Source: Methylobacterium sp. E-065
GTDB lineage: Bacteria; Pseudomonadota; Alphaproteobacteria; Rhizobiales; Beijerinckiaceae
Direction: 5' to 3'
Assembly: GCF_022829605.1 (NCBI RefSeq)
Contig: NZ_JAKSYD010000114.1
Location: 124,001 to 188,000 of the forward strand
DNA: 64,000 bases
Under the pieces are notes generated by a model, which ran no database searches, was not told where the DNA came from, and saw only the letters and a program-made list of their open reading frames with translations. A program made the translations under genes and the position numbers. This document shows, in pieces, positions 44,515 through 55,100 of the stretch (positions are counted from its first letter, which is position 1; each line of letters begins with the position of its first letter).

Positions 44515-45213
44515 ATGTCCGCCGCTTCCACGACCCGTCCGCCCATCGCCGTGTTCGACCTCGACGGCACTCTGGCGGAGACCGCGGGGGACCTGATCGG
44601 CACGCTGAATGTGCTGATGCGGCGCGAAGGCCTGCCCGAGCTTCCGCTGTCGCAGGCCCGCGGACTGATCGGCGCCGGCGCCAAGGCGCTGATCCGGCGT
44701 GGTTTCGAGGCGGAAGGACGTGCGCTGTCCCCGGAGGATCACGAGCGGCTGTTCGAGGCCTTCATCGCCCATTACGGTGAACACCTCGCCGACACGTCGC
44801 ACCTCTACCCCGGTGTCGTCGAGGCGCTCGACGCGCTGGAGGCCGACGGTTACCGCCTCGCGGTCTGCACCAACAAGTACGAGGGTCAGTCGATCGAGCT
44901 GCTGCGCCTTCTCGGGATCGGCCACCGCTTCGCGGCCATCTGCGGCCGCGATACCTTCCCCCAGTTCAAGCCCGATCCGCGCCATCTCACCGGAACGATC
45001 GAGCGCGCCGGCGGCGATCCGGCCCGGGCCGTGATGGTGGGCGACTCCCGCACGGACATCGACACCGCCAAGGCGGCCGGCATCCCGGTTGTCGCCGTGA
45101 CCTTCGGCTATACCGACCGGCCGGTGACCGAGCTCGGACCCGACCGGGTGATCGAGCATTTCTCCGCGCTTCCCGCAGCAATCCGGGACTTGGCGCCGGC
45201 AAAAGCCGCGTGA
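44515..45213 (+). CDS. gph: Phosphoglycolate phosphatase (HAD family)
   Basis: The 232-residue HAD hydrolase has the nucleophile motif VFDLDGTLAETAGDL (Asp15, Asp17), motif II LAVCTNKYEG, the motif III Lys in FPQFKPDPRHL and motif IV VMVGDSRTDIDTAKAAG. It most resembles Gph, which clears 2-phosphoglycolate from oxygenation and DNA repair. ATG 44515 is preceded by AGGAG ten bases upstream. It converges with the aminotransferase (4-base gap). Confidence 0.87.
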   Translation: MSAASTTRPPIAVFDLDGTLAETAGDLIGTLNVLMRREGLPELPLSQARGLIGAGAKALIRRGFEAEGRALSPEDHERLFEAFIAHYGEHLADTSHLYPGVVEALDALEADGYRLAVCTNKYEGQSIELLRLLGIGHRFAAICGRDTFPQFKPDPRHLTGTIERAGGDPARAVMVGDSRTDIDTAKAAGIPVVAVTFGYTDRPVTELGPDRVIEHFSALPAAIRDLAPAKAA

Positions 45214-45217
45214 GGCG

Positions 45218-46372
45218 TCAGCCTAGCCAGCGCCGAAGCCGGGCTACGGCTTCGTGGCACTCGGCTTCCGAGCCCGCGAACGAGAACCGGACGTGGTGGC
45301 TGCCGAGATCCGGGTCGAAGTCGAGGCCCGGCGTCGCCGCGACATGGGCCTCGTCGAGCATCCGCCGGCAGAAATCCGCAGCGTCGTTGGTGAGCTTCGC
45401 CACGTCCGCGTAGAGGTAGAAGGCGCCATCGGCCGGGTGCACGCGCCCGAGGCCGAGGCCCGGCAGCGCGTCGAGCAGGATGGCGCGGTTGCGCGCATAG
45501 CCGTCGCGGACGGCGTCGAGTTCCTCGGTCGCGTCGAAGGCTGCTAGCGCCCCGATCTGCGACAGGTAGGGCGCCGAGATGTAGAGGTTCTGCGCCAGCC
45601 GCTCGATCGGGCGGACCAGGGCTTCCGGCACCACCATCCAGCCGACACGCCAGCCGGTCATGCAATGGTACTTCGAGAAGGAGTTGATCACGACCGCATC
45701 GGGGTCGAAGCGCAGAGCCGTCACGGTGGGCAGGCCGTAGCTGAGGCCGTGATAGATCTCGTCCGAAATCAGCGGCAGGCCGAGGCTGCGGGTCGCGGTG
45801 CAGAGGTCCCGCAGGGCCGCCTCCGTGATGACGGTGCCGGAGGGGTTGGCGGGGCTCATCACCAGCGCGCCAGAGATCGGTGCCCGTGCGTGGGTCTCGC
45901 GCAGGAGCGCTGCGGTCGGGGCGAACCGGTCCTCCGGGCGCAGGACCATCGGGGCCGGCACGAGGTCGAGGGCGGCCAGGATGTTGCGATAGGCCGGATA
46001 GCCCGGCTGCGGCACGGCGACACGTGCGCCGGCATCGAACAGGCTCATGAAGGCCAGCACGAAGCCCGCCGACGACCCCGTGGTGATCACCACCCGCTCC
46101 GGCGGCACCGAGACGCCGTGACGCTCGGCGTAGTCCCGGGCGATGCGCGCGCGCAAAGCCGGCAGGCCGAGGGCCTCGGTGTAGGGGACACGCCCGGTCG
46201 CCAGAGCATTTTGCGCCGCCGCGATCACCGCGCGCGGGGCCGGGGCCGAGGGCTGGCCGACCTCCATCCGCACCACGTCGGCACCGGCCCGCGCCTTGGC
46301 GGCGGCGGCGGCCATCACGTCCATGGCGAGGAACGGCTGGACGGCGGCGGCGCGGCTGGAGATCGGGGTCAT
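45218..46372 (-). CDS. Class I/II PLP-dependent aminotransferase
   Basis: The 384-residue protein has the fold type I pattern: VEVGQPSAPAPRAVI, VITTGSSAGFVLAFMSLFDA, VMSPANPSGTVITEAAL, SDEIYHGLSYG, and the PLP lysine in INSFSKYHCMTGWRVGW. The C-terminal Arg is in HHVRFSFAGSEAECHEA. It resembles AspC/AlaA-type enzymes used in amino-acid synthesis; the donor and acceptor cannot be fixed. The ATG at 46372 is the best start. It converges with gph. Confidence 0.91.
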   Translation of the reverse strand: MTPISSRAAAVQPFLAMDVMAAAAAKARAGADVVRMEVGQPSAPAPRAVIAAAQNALATGRVPYTEALGLPALRARIARDYAERHGVSVPPERVVITTGSSAGFVLAFMSLFDAGARVAVPQPGYPAYRNILAALDLVPAPMVLRPEDRFAPTAALLRETHARAPISGALVMSPANPSGTVITEAALRDLCTATRSLGLPLISDEIYHGLSYGLPTVTALRFDPDAVVINSFSKYHCMTGWRVGWMVVPEALVRPIERLAQNLYISAPYLSQIGALAAFDATEELDAVRDGYARNRAILLDALPGLGLGRVHPADGAFYLYADVAKLTNDAADFCRRMLDEAHVAATPGLDFDPDLGSHHVRFSFAGSEAECHEAVARLRRWLG

Positions 46373-46600
46373 GGGCTCCTTCTCTGTGCCGGATGCGGCG
46401 GCACGGCCGGGGCCATCCGGCGAGGCCCGCGAGCGTAGTTCGCCACCCGGGAGGCCTCAACCGCGCGGTGCGGCGGCACTGCTCGCGCGGAACCGATTCG
46501 TGACACGCGCATCCGATTGACCCAATGCCGTGAAAACGCCAAACCCAGCGCCTACCGCTCGCGCTCAGTGCGGGCCGGCTTGCCCCGCAAGCGAGGATCC

Positions 46601-47386
46601 ATGCCGTTCATCCGCCCCCTGCCCGCGCTGGCCCTGGCGCTCGGCCTCGTCGCCGTTCCTGCCCTCGCGCAGACTGCCGGGGCGCCCGCCGCCTCCCCGT
46701 TCACGGACGCGCAGCGTGCCGGGATCGAGGCGATCGTGAAGGATTACCTCGTCAAGCACCCCGAGGTGCTGCAGGAGGCGATGGCCGAGGCCGAGAAGCA
46801 GCAGGCCGAGACGCAGCGTCTCGCCCAGGCTGCCGCCCTCAAGGAATCGCGCGACGCGCTCCTGAACGGCCCGCACGATGTCGTGGCGGGCAATCCGTCG
46901 GGCGACGTCACGATGGTCGAGTTCTTCGATTACAATTGCGGCTACTGCCGCAAGGCCCTGGGCGACGTCCAGGCGCTGATCAAGTCCGATCCTAAGCTGC
47001 GGGTCGTGATCAAGGATTTCCCGGTGCTCGGCCCGGAATCGCTGGAGGCCAGCCAGGCCGCCGTCGCGGTGCGCCAGCAGCTGAAGGGCGATAAGCTGTT
47101 CGAATTCCATCAGAAGCTGCTGGAAACCAAGGGCCGCGTGAACGGAGCCCGGGCGATCCAGGTCGCCAAGGATATGGGCGTCGACGTCGCCAAGCTGCAG
47201 AAGGACATGGCCTCCCCCGAGGTGAAGGCGGCGCTCAGCGAGAACCGCGGCCTCGGTGACCGGCTCGGCCTGTCGGGCACGCCGGCCTTCATCATCGGCG
47301 ACGAGGTGATCCCCGGCGCGGTCGGCGTCGATCCGATCCGCAAGACCATCGCCGACGTGCGTCAGTGCGGCCACGCTTCCTGCTGA
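46601..47386 (+). CDS. DsbA-family thiol-disulfide oxidoreductase
   Basis: The 261-residue periplasmic protein has a signal peptide ([20 protein letters not shown]) and a helical N-terminal extension ([20 protein letters not shown]: [20 protein letters not shown]), the pattern of the DsbA/ScsC-like group. A thioredoxin fold follows with Cys113-Gly-Tyr-Cys116 in [13 protein letters not shown] and cis-Pro in [12 protein letters not shown]. Two extra cysteines end the chain (CGHASC). GAGGA precedes the ATG. In related genomes this gene leads the accB-accC cluster, as here. Confidence 0.91.
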   Translation: MPFIRPLPALALALGLVAVPALAQTAGAPAASPFTDAQRAGIEAIVKDYLVKHPEVLQEAMAEAEKQQAETQRLAQAAALKESRDALLNGPHDVVAGNPSGDVTMVEFFDYNCGYCRKALGDVQALIKSDPKLRVVIKDFPVLGPESLEASQAAVAVRQQLKGDKLFEFHQKLLETKGRVNGARAIQVAKDMGVDVAKLQKDMASPEVKAALSENRGLGDRLGLSGTPAFIIGDEVIPGAVGVDPIRKTIADVRQCGHASC

Positions 47387-47534
47387 GGGAACGGGCCTTT
47401 CAGTGGCTCGTAGCAAAGGCGGGTGCGGCCTTGTCGCGCCGCACCGCCTTCGTCTAAGAGCCGCCAGCCGCAGGGCCGTCTTCCGCCGCCGACTCGATGG
47501 ACGGACCGACGCGCCGCGATACGAAGTAGGCCGG

Positions 47535-48005
47535 ATGCCAAAGAACGACGCCATCGATCCCGAGCTCGTGCGCGAGCTCGCAAACCTCGTCACTGAGACG
47601 GGCCTCTCCGAGATCGAGGTCGAGAAGGGCGACCTGCGCATCCGCGTCGTGCGCCGGCTCGAACCTGTGAGCGTTCAGGTCGCGGCGGGTGCGCCCGTGG
47701 CCGCCTTCGCTGCGCCCCCGGCCCAGTCGGCACCTTCGGCGCTGGCTCCAGCCGAGCCGCCGCGGACGCAGGCCGGTACGGTGCCCTCGCCGATGGTCGG
47801 GACCGCCTATCTGCGGCCCTCCCCCGACGCCAAGGCGTTCGTGGATGTCGGCGCGAAGGTCGAGGTCGGCGACAAGCTGTTGCTGATCGAGGCGATGAAG
47901 ACCTTCAATGAGATCGTGGCACCCCGTGCCGGCACGATCAGCGCCATCTTCGTCGAGGACGGACAGCCGGTCGAGTTCGGCGAGGCCCTGCTCGTCATCA
48001 GCTAA
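47535..48005 (+). CDS. accB: Biotin carboxyl carrier protein of acetyl-CoA carboxylase
   Basis: The 156-residue protein has an N-terminal helix ([20 protein letters not shown]), an Ala/Pro-rich swinging linker (about 50-85) and a biotinyl domain with the modified Lys122 in [14 protein letters not shown]. It carries carboxybiotin to the AccA/D transferase. AccC follows after a 186-base gap that holds a repeat copy starting inside the accB stop codon. A 3-dehydroquinase gene (aroQ), often between dsbA and accB in related bacteria, is absent here. Confidence 0.95.
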   Translation: MPKNDAIDPELVRELANLVTETGLSEIEVEKGDLRIRVVRRLEPVSVQVAAGAPVAAFAAPPAQSAPSALAPAEPPRTQAGTVPSPMVGTAYLRPSPDAKAFVDVGAKVEVGDKLLLIEAMKTFNEIVAPRAGTISAIFVEDGQPVEFGEALLVIS

Positions 48006-48107
48006 AGCGCTCTCCGACGCAGGGGACACCGGTTCGGCGCAAGAGAGCGCGTCACAACAAGGGGTTAGAGCCGCGCACGATTGCTACGCGATCGGGCATG
48101 ACTCTAG
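48004..48107 (+). repeat. Dispersed ~100-bp intergenic repeat, copy C
   Basis: It begins AAGCGCTCTCCG, overlapping the accB TAA, and contains GACACCGGTTCGGCGCAAGA, GCGCGTCACAACAAGG and CTACGCGATCGGGCATGA. It separates accB from accC. Confidence 0.88.
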
Positions 48108-48191
48108 GCTGTCCGTCGGCACGACGCCGCTTAACCAGAGGATAGAGCCTCCTGTGCGGTTCGGTATCGCCAGGACGCCCTAACGGGTCCG

Positions 48192-49544
48192 ATGTTCGAC
48201 AAGATCCTGATCGCGAACCGGGGTGAGATCGCCCTGCGCATCCTGCGGGCGGCAAAGGAACTCGGGATCGCCACCGTGGCGGTCCATTCCACGGCGGATG
48301 CCGACGCCATGCACGTCCGGCTCGCCGACGAGAGCGTCTGCATCGGGCCGCCGGCGGCGCGTGACAGCTACCTGAACATCCCGTCGATCATCGCGGCCTG
48401 CGAGATCACCGGGGCGGACGCGGTCCATCCCGGTTACGGCTTCCTGTCTGAGAATGCCCGCTTCGCCGATGTGCTGGCGCACCATCAGATCGGCTTCATC
48501 GGCCCGAAGGCGCAGCACATCCGCACCATGGGCGACAAGATCGAGGCCAAGCGCACGGCGCTGAAGCTCGGCATCCCCTGCGTGCCGGGCTCCGATGGCG
48601 GCGTCGAGGATATCGATACCGCCAAGCGGGTCGCCGCCGGGATCGGCTACCCGGTTCTGGTCAAGGCGGCGGCGGGCGGCGGCGGGCGCGGCATGAAGGT
48701 CGCGCGCACCGAGGCCGACCTGGAGCAGGCGATCGGCATGGCCAAATCTGAGGCGAAGGCCGCCTTCGGCGACGACGCGGTCTATCTCGAGAAGTACCTC
48801 GAGAAGCCTCGGCACATCGAGGTGCAGGTCCTGGGCGACGGCCGCGGCGGTGCCGTGCACCTCGCCGAGCGCGACTGCTCGCTCCAGCGCCGCCACCAGA
48901 AGGTCTGGGAGGAAGGCGGCTCGCCCGCCCTCAACGAATCGATGCGCGCCGAGATCGGCGGCATCTGCGCCAACGCCATGAAGGAACTCGGCTATCTCGG
49001 CGCCGGCACCGTCGAGTTCCTGTACGAGGACGGCAAGTTCTACTTCATCGAGATGAACACCCGCATCCAGGTCGAGCATCCGGTCACCGAGATGATCACA
49101 GGGATCGATCTGGTGATCGAGCAGATCCAGGTCGCGTCGGGCGGCGCCCTGTCGGTCAGCCAGTCCGACATCAAGGTCGAGGGCCACGCCATCGAGTGCC
49201 GGATCAACGCCGAGCACCCGGAGACCTTCCGGCCCTCGCCGGGCGAAATCACCCATTACCACACGCCCGGTGGACTGGGCGTCCGCGTCGATTCCGCGGC
49301 CTTCCAGGGCTACCGGATCCCGCCGAATTACGATTCGCTGATCGGCAAGCTGATCGTGCACGGCCGGACCCGCAACGAATGCCTGATGCGTCTGCGCCGG
49401 GCGCTCGACGAGTTCGTCATCGACGGCATCGACACGACGCTGCCCCTGTTCCGGACCCTGGTCCGCAACCCGGACGTGCAGAACGGCCAGTATGACATCC
49501 ACTGGCTGGAGCATTTCCTCGAAGACGGTGGCATGAAGGTCTGA
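48192..49544 (+). CDS. accC: Acetyl-CoA carboxylase, biotin carboxylase subunit
   Basis: The 450-residue ATP-grasp enzyme carboxylates biotin on AccB. It has the N-terminal [20 protein letters not shown], the glycine-rich ATP loop [15 protein letters not shown], catalytic [20 protein letters not shown] and [16 protein letters not shown]. The length equals E. coli AccC. It follows accB and precedes aat. Confidence 0.97.
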   Translation: MFDKILIANRGEIALRILRAAKELGIATVAVHSTADADAMHVRLADESVCIGPPAARDSYLNIPSIIAACEITGADAVHPGYGFLSENARFADVLAHHQIGFIGPKAQHIRTMGDKIEAKRTALKLGIPCVPGSDGGVEDIDTAKRVAAGIGYPVLVKAAAGGGGRGMKVARTEADLEQAIGMAKSEAKAAFGDDAVYLEKYLEKPRHIEVQVLGDGRGGAVHLAERDCSLQRRHQKVWEEGGSPALNESMRAEIGGICANAMKELGYLGAGTVEFLYEDGKFYFIEMNTRIQVEHPVTEMITGIDLVIEQIQVASGGALSVSQSDIKVEGHAIECRINAEHPETFRPSPGEITHYHTPGGLGVRVDSAAFQGYRIPPNYDSLIGKLIVHGRTRNECLMRLRRALDEFVIDGIDTTLPLFRTLVRNPDVQNGQYDIHWLEHFLEDGGMKV

Positions 49545-49613
49545 CCGGGCTGCGGCGACCGCGGCATCCGGTCCCCTCTGGTCTTCGCGTCGGACACGCG
49601 CGACATTCAGGCC

Positions 49614-50297
49614 ATGCACGACAGCCACCGCGTGGACATCACCCCCGAGATCCTGCTGAAGGCCTACGCGGCGGGCATCTTTCCGATGGCCGAGGACGCG
49701 CACGACCCGACCCTCTACTGGGTCGAGCCGAAGGCCCGCGGCGTGCTGCCCCTGGACGCGTTCCGCGTTCCCAAGCGCCTCGCCCGGACGGTGCGGTCCG
49801 ACCAGTTCGAGGTGCGGTGCGATACGGATTTCAACGGCATCATCGACGGCTGCGCCGCCCCCCGCCGCGACAGCGAGCGGACATGGATCAACGGCCGCAT
49901 CCGGGAGCTTTACGGGGCGCTGTTCGATGTCGGCCACGTCCACACGGTCGAGGTCTATGCGGGCGACGACCGGCGGCTGGTCGGTGGCCTCTACGGCGTT
50001 TCGCTCGGGGCGGCCTTCTTCGGCGAGAGCATGTTCCACGAGGTTCGCGACGCCTCGAAGGTCGCGCTGGTGCATCTCATGGGCCGCCTGCGCGCCGGGC
50101 ATTACCGGCTCGCCGACACCCAGTTCGTCACCGATCACCTCGCGCAATTCGGCGCGGAGGAACTGCCGCGGCATGTCTACAAGCGCCGCCTCGCCGCAGC
50201 GCTGGACGAGGTCGCCGACTGGAACGTCTGGCCGGGGGACGGCTCGGTGACGGGGGCGCGGGTTCTGGAGGCGCTGGGCGACCAGGGCGACGCTTAG
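49614..50297 (+). CDS. aat: Leucyl/phenylalanyl-tRNA-protein transferase
   Basis: The 227-residue enzyme adds Leu/Phe to N-terminal Arg or Lys of proteins, marking them for ClpS/ClpAP degradation. It shows [57 protein letters not shown] and [17 protein letters not shown]. The length is normal. It sits downstream of accC (69-base gap), and its stop lies inside repeat copy D. Confidence 0.95.
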   Translation: MHDSHRVDITPEILLKAYAAGIFPMAEDAHDPTLYWVEPKARGVLPLDAFRVPKRLARTVRSDQFEVRCDTDFNGIIDGCAAPRRDSERTWINGRIRELYGALFDVGHVHTVEVYAGDDRRLVGGLYGVSLGAAFFGESMFHEVRDASKVALVHLMGRLRAGHYRLADTQFVTDHLAQFGAEELPRHVYKRRLAAALDEVADWNVWPGDGSVTGARVLEALGDQGDA

Positions 50298-50400
50298 AGC
50301 GCTCTCCGTCGCAGTGGACACCGGTTCGGCGCTAGAGAGCGCGTCACAACACGAGCTTGGAGCCGCGCACGATTGCAACGCGATCAGGCACGACGCTTAA
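50296..50400 (+). repeat. Dispersed ~100-bp intergenic repeat, copy D
   Basis: The copy starts AGAGCGCTCTCCG at the aat stop TAG, then GTGGACACCGGTTCGGCGC, GAGAGCGCGTCACAACA, AGCCGCGCACGATTG and CAACGCGATCAGGCACGA. It ends 16 bases before the DUF2155 gene stop. Confidence 0.87.
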
Positions 50401-50415
50401 GCAGGTGCGGCTCGC

Positions 50416-51072
50416 TCAGCGGAACAGCGCGTCGAACAGGTTCTGCGGCTGCTGCGGAGGCGGCGGGGCCGGCGCCGGACCCTCGTTCGACGGGAAAAAC
50501 TTGCGCGAGGGCTTCTGACGGGGCTGAACCGGCACGCCGCGCGGCGCCTCGACATCGACCTGGCCGGCAGCGTTGAGCTGCTGGGCGGTCTTGGTGCTGT
50601 CCTTGCCTGCGCGCTTGGTCTTCTCCGGTTTGGCCGCGACGGCGGGAACGTCCTCCTGCTCCTTTGCCTCGGCGATCACGTCGGCGCCGCCTTTGCAGTC
50701 GACCAGCCAGACATCGTAGATCGGGTGTTCGATCGCGTGCAGCCCGGGGCTCGACGCGAACATCCAGCCGGTGAAGATCCGGCGATACTTGTTGTCGAGG
50801 GTGACCTCGTCGACCTCGAGGAAGGCCGTGGTCTTGGGGCTCTCGGTCGGCGGGCGCGTGTAGCAGACCCGCGGGGTCAGCTGCAGGGCGCCGAACTGCA
50901 CGGTCTCGTCGACCGCAACCTCGAACGACACGATCCGGCCGGTGATCTTGTCGAGGCCGGAGAACACCGCGGTCGGGTTCTTGATCTTATCGGCCGCAGC
51001 CGGCCCGGCCAGAACGGCGAGCGCGAGGCTCGGGGCAAGCACCGAGCGTGCGAGGGCGATGATGCGGCTCAA
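50416..51072 (-). CDS. DUF2155 domain protein, exported
   Basis: The 218-residue protein has a signal peptide (MSRIIALARSVLAPSLALAV, then LAGPAAA). Its DUF2155 core has FSGLDKITGRIVSFEVAVDE, RVCYTRPPTESP, FTGWMFASSPGLHAIEHPIY and DVWLVDCKG. A long charged, Pro-rich tail follows. The family is restricted to alphaproteobacteria, and its gene is commonly next to the NDUFA12-like gene, as here. Function unknown. Confidence 0.92.
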   Translation of the reverse strand: MSRIIALARSVLAPSLALAVLAGPAAADKIKNPTAVFSGLDKITGRIVSFEVAVDETVQFGALQLTPRVCYTRPPTESPKTTAFLEVDEVTLDNKYRRIFTGWMFASSPGLHAIEHPIYDVWLVDCKGGADVIAEAKEQEDVPAVAAKPEKTKRAGKDSTKTAQQLNAAGQVDVEAPRGVPVQPRQKPSRKFFPSNEGPAPAPPPPQQPQNLFDALFR

Positions 51073-51198
51073 GGCGCGGATCCCGTGGCGAGGGAGGCCG
51101 GCCGCGCCAATGGATGCGCGGCGGATATGTCGAGTAGTCCGCCATCAACACCGGAACGGTGGCGGCAAAAGGGCGCCTGAGCCGCCCTGCGATGGCGG

Positions 51199-51615
51199 TT
51201 ATTCGCCCGGGGTCCAGGACACGTAATCGCCGGTCGCCGCCGGGCGCTGGCCCCAGGAGAGCTGCGAGCCCTGCGGCCGATAGGCGTTCGGCGTGCCGGT
51301 CTGGTTCTCCATGTGGGGCTGCTGCCATGCGCGAGGTTGGTAATTCTCCTCGCTCGGCGCGACGTCGACGTTGTGGCAGAGCCAGCCGCGCCAGCCGGGC
51401 GGCACCTTCGAGGCATCGGCGTAGCCGTTATAGACCACCCACCGGCGCTCGGAGCCGACGGAGCGGTCGATCAGCGCCCCCTCCGCCTTATAGTATTTGT
51501 TCCCGAAATCGTCCTCGCCGACGAAGATGCCGGTGCGCGCGGTCTGGAGCGCGAGGGAAACGGTCTGGCCGTTCCACCACGTGAAGACGCGCAGCAAAGT
51601 GTCCTTCAGCGCCAT
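51199..51615 (-). CDS. NADH:ubiquinone oxidoreductase accessory subunit NDUFA12-like
   Basis: The 138-residue protein is homologous to the mitochondrial complex I subunit NDUFA12/B17.2: LLRVFTWWNGQTVSLALQT, GEDDFGNKYYKAEG, RRWVVYNGYADASKVPPGWR and GWLCHNVDVAP. It is an accessory subunit of the alphaproteobacterial complex I matrix arm. ATG 51615 is chosen, since ten codons of extension upstream are not family-like. It is upstream of the DUF2155 gene (126-base gap). Confidence 0.94.
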   Translation of the reverse strand: MALKDTLLRVFTWWNGQTVSLALQTARTGIFVGEDDFGNKYYKAEGALIDRSVGSERRWVVYNGYADASKVPPGWRGWLCHNVDVAPSEENYQPRAWQQPHMENQTGTPNAYRPQGSQLSWGQRPAATGDYVSWTPGE

Positions 51616-51863
51616 CGCCGGTCCCGGAATCGTCTCGCGCCGCACGGACGCTGTCTGGCGCCGTTATGGTGACCGCGCGCGCGTGAGTCCAGCGCGCCGT
51701 CGGATGTGTCGCTGCGTGGCAGCGTCAATGGACGGTTTGCGCAGGAGCCCTGAAATCACAGGCGCGTGACGCTGTGAATCCAAAATATTCCCGAACCGAA
51801 TCTCGGAAGCTGGAACGACACTTACGCAGGCCCCAAACGATATCCACAGGATTCTCCGAGCCG

Positions 51864-51879
51864 GCACAACATCTAGCGT
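51864..51879. promoter_or_regulatory. NrdR-like box upstream of nrdJ
   Basis: GCACAACATCTAGCGT agrees at 12 of 16 positions with the palindromic NrdR consensus ACACWATATATWGTGT. A much weaker second candidate lies about 31 bases upstream (51833-51848). NrdR represses ribonucleotide reductase genes when dATP is plentiful. This would place nrdJ in that regulon. Confidence 0.55.
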
Positions 51880-52063
51880 GGAACTGTGCCGCAGGACACC
51901 ACTTGTTGACGTGAGAGCCGAGGAAGCGGTATTCTCGCTGTATCGGTCGCGCACCGGAGTGGCGTGTGCAGCAGGGGCGGCCGTTCCAAGATTTCGTATG
52001 CGTGGCCGGGGTCCGCTCAACCTATGGGCGTGGCCGGCTGCGCATCCCACTATCGGGAATAGA

Positions 52064-52080
52064 CCCCGCTTCGTGCGGGG
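52064..52080 (+). promoter_or_regulatory. Stem-loop in the nrdJ leader
   Basis: CCCCGC and GCGGGG form a perfect 6-bp stem with loop TTCGT, 38 bases before the nrdJ start. It may influence translation or transcript stability. Confidence 0.35.
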
Positions 52081-52117
52081 CCGGGGCCTTCGTGTCCCGT
52101 CGGGAGAGGTGTGTTTC

Positions 52118-55100
52118 ATGCGGTTCGAGCGTCGCTACACAACGGCCGGACAATCGCCCTATGCCAGCATCACGTTTCGCAAGGCGCTGAGCGAGATCCG
52201 CAACCCGGACGGCTCGGTGGTCTTCCGCCTCGACGGCATCGACGTACCGGAGAGCTGGAGCCAGGTGGCGAGCGACGTGCTCGCGCAGAAGTACTTCCGC
52301 AAGGCGGGCGTGCCGGCGCGGCTGCGCAAGGTCGAGGAGAATGCGGTCCCGTCGTTCCTGTGGCGTTCGGTGCCGGACGATGCGGCCCTCGCCGAGCTGC
52401 CGGAGGACGAGCGCTTCGTCTCCGAATCCTCCGCCACGCAGGTGTTCGACCGGCTCGCCGGTTGCTGGACCTACTGGGGCTGGAAGGGCGGCTACTTCTC
52501 GTCGGAGGACGATGCCTCCGCGTTCATGGACGAGCTGCGCTTCATGTTCGCCCGCCAGATGGTGGCGCCGAACTCGCCGCAATGGTTCAACACCGGCCTG
52601 CACTGGGCCTACGGCATCGATGGCCCGAGCCAGGGCCACTATTACTGCGACCCGCAGACCGGCGTGCTGACCAAGTCGGCCTCGGCCTACGAGCATCCGC
52701 AGCCGCATGCCTGCTTCATCCAGTCGGTCCAGGACGACCTCGTCAACGAGGGCGGCATCATGGACCTGTGGGTGCGTGAGGCGCGCCTGTTCAAGTACGG
52801 CTCCGGCACCGGCTCCAACTTCTCGATGCTGCGCGGCGAGAACGAGAAACTCGGCGGCGGCGGCAAGTCGTCTGGCCTGATGAGCTTCCTGAAGATCGGC
52901 GACCGGGCGGCCGGCGCGATCAAGTCGGGCGGCACCACGCGGCGCGCCGCCAAGATGGTCATCGTCGATATCGATCACCCCGATATCGAGTCCTTCATCG
53001 ACTGGAAGGTCAAGGAGGAGCAGAAGGTCGCCGCCCTGGTGACCGGCTCGAAGGTGGTCTCCAAGCACCTGAACCTGGTGATGAAGGCTTGCACGCAGTG
53101 CGAGGCCGAAGGCGACGCCTGCTTCGATCCGGAGCGCAACCCGGCCCTCAAGCGTGAGATCAAGGCCGCCCGCCGGGCCTCGGTGCCGGATTCCTACATC
53201 AAGCGCGTCGTGCAATTCGCCCGGCAGGGCTTCACCAAGATCGACTTCCCCGTCTACGATACCGATTGGGATTCCGAGGCCTACCTCACGGTCGCCGGCC
53301 AGAACTCCAACAACTCGGTCTCGCTGACCGACGACTTCCTGCGCGCCGTCGAGGCGGATGCCGACTGGACCCTCCAGGCACGCACCACCGGGAAGGCCAC
53401 CAAGACGCTGCCGGCGCGTGAGCTTTGGGAGAAGATCGGCGAGGCCGCCTGGGCTTCGGCGGATCCGGGCCTGCACTTCAACACCACGATGAACGACTGG
53501 CACACCTGCCCGGCGGGCGGGCGGATCCGGGCCTCGAACCCGTGCTCCGAGTACATGTTCCTCGACGACACCGCCTGCAATCTCGCCTCGGCGAACCTGC
53601 TGACGATGTATGATCGCGAGACCAAGCGCTTCGATGTCGATGCATTCGAGCACCTCAACCGCCTCTGGACGGTGGTGCTCGAGATCTCGGTGATGATGGC
53701 GCAGTTCCCGTCGAAGGAGATCGCGGAACTCTCCTATCGGTACCGGACGCTCGGCCTCGGCTACGCCAATATCGGCGGCCTGCTGATGACCATGGGCCTG
53801 CCCTACGATTCGGATGCGGGCCGGGCTCTGGCCGGCGCGCTCACCGCGATCATGACCGGCGTCGCCTACGCCACCTCGGCCGAGATGGCGGCGGAACTCG
53901 GGACCTTCGCAGCCTATGACGAGAATGCCGACGCGATGCTGCGGGTCATCCGCAACCATCGCCGGGCAGCCTACGGCGAAAACGAGGGCTACGAGTTCCT
54001 GAACGTCGCCCCGGTCGGGCTCGACCACGCCAACATCCCACAGGCGGATCTCGGCGACCGTGCCCGCGCCGCCTGGGACCGGGCGCTGAAGCTCGGCGAG
54101 GAGCACGGCTTCCGCAACGCACAGGCCACCGTGATCGCGCCGACCGGCACGATCGGCCTCGTGATGGATTGCGACACCACCGGCATCGAGCCCGACTTCG
54201 CCCTGGTGAAGTTCAAGAAGCTGGCCGGCGGCGGCTACTTCAAGATCATCAACCAGGCCGCGCCGGATGCCCTGCGGGCTTTGGGCTACCGCGAATCCGA
54301 GATCGCCGAGATCGAGGCCTACGCGGTCGGTCACGGCTCGATGGGTCAGGCGCCGGGCATCAACCCGACGACTCTGCGCGCCAAGGGTTTTTCGGACGAG
54401 AAGATCACGGCTGTTGAGAAGGGCCTGAAGTCGGCCTTCGACATCAAGTTCGTGTTCAACCGCTGGACGCTGGGCGACGATTTCCTCATCCAGACCCTGA
54501 AGGTCCCCGCGGAAAAGCTGTCGGACCCGACCTTCGAGCTGCTCCCCTTCCTCGGTTTCTCGAAGAAGGAGATCGAGGCCGCCAACACCCATATCTGCGG
54601 GGCGATGACGCTGGAGGGCGCGCCCTTCCTCAAGCTCGAGCACTACCCGGTGTTCGACTGCGCCAATCCGTGTGGCCGGATCGGCAAGCGCTACCTCTCG
54701 GTGGAGAGCCACATCCGCATGATGGCGGCGGCGCAGCCCTTCATCTCGGGGGCGATCTCCAAGACCATCAACATGCCGAACGATGCCACGGTCGAGGATT
54801 GCAAGGCGGCCTATCTGCTGTCCTGGCGCCTCGCGCTCAAGGCGAACGCCCTCTACCGCGACGGCTCCAAGCTGTCGCAGCCGCTGAACTCGGCCCTCAT
54901 TGCGGATGAGGACGACGAGGCCGATGACGCGCTCGAGGCCCTGATCCAGGCGCCGGCCGCCGCCAAGGCCGCCGCGGTGGCGGAAAAGATCGTCGAGCGG
55001 GTGATCGAGCGCGTGGAGCGGATCCGCTCCCGCGAGAAGCTGCCGACCCGCCGGAAAGGCTACACCCAGAAAGCGGTGGTGGGCGGCCACAAGGTCTACC

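Larger units (their letters stand above)
51616..52117. other. 502-base intergenic region upstream of nrdJ
   Basis: The stretch separates the divergent NDUFA12-like gene and nrdJ. It holds a NrdR-like box (51864-51879), an AT-richer section around 51770-51850 and a leader hairpin (52064-52080). I see no protein-coding gene. I looked for a cobalamin riboswitch because nrdJ is B12-dependent, but no core motifs stood out. Confidence 0.6.

Noticed and set aside
51616..52117. Cobalamin riboswitch upstream of nrdJ
   Set aside because: I could not find the conserved B12-box core or the expected stems; only NrdR-like and simple hairpin elements are visible.
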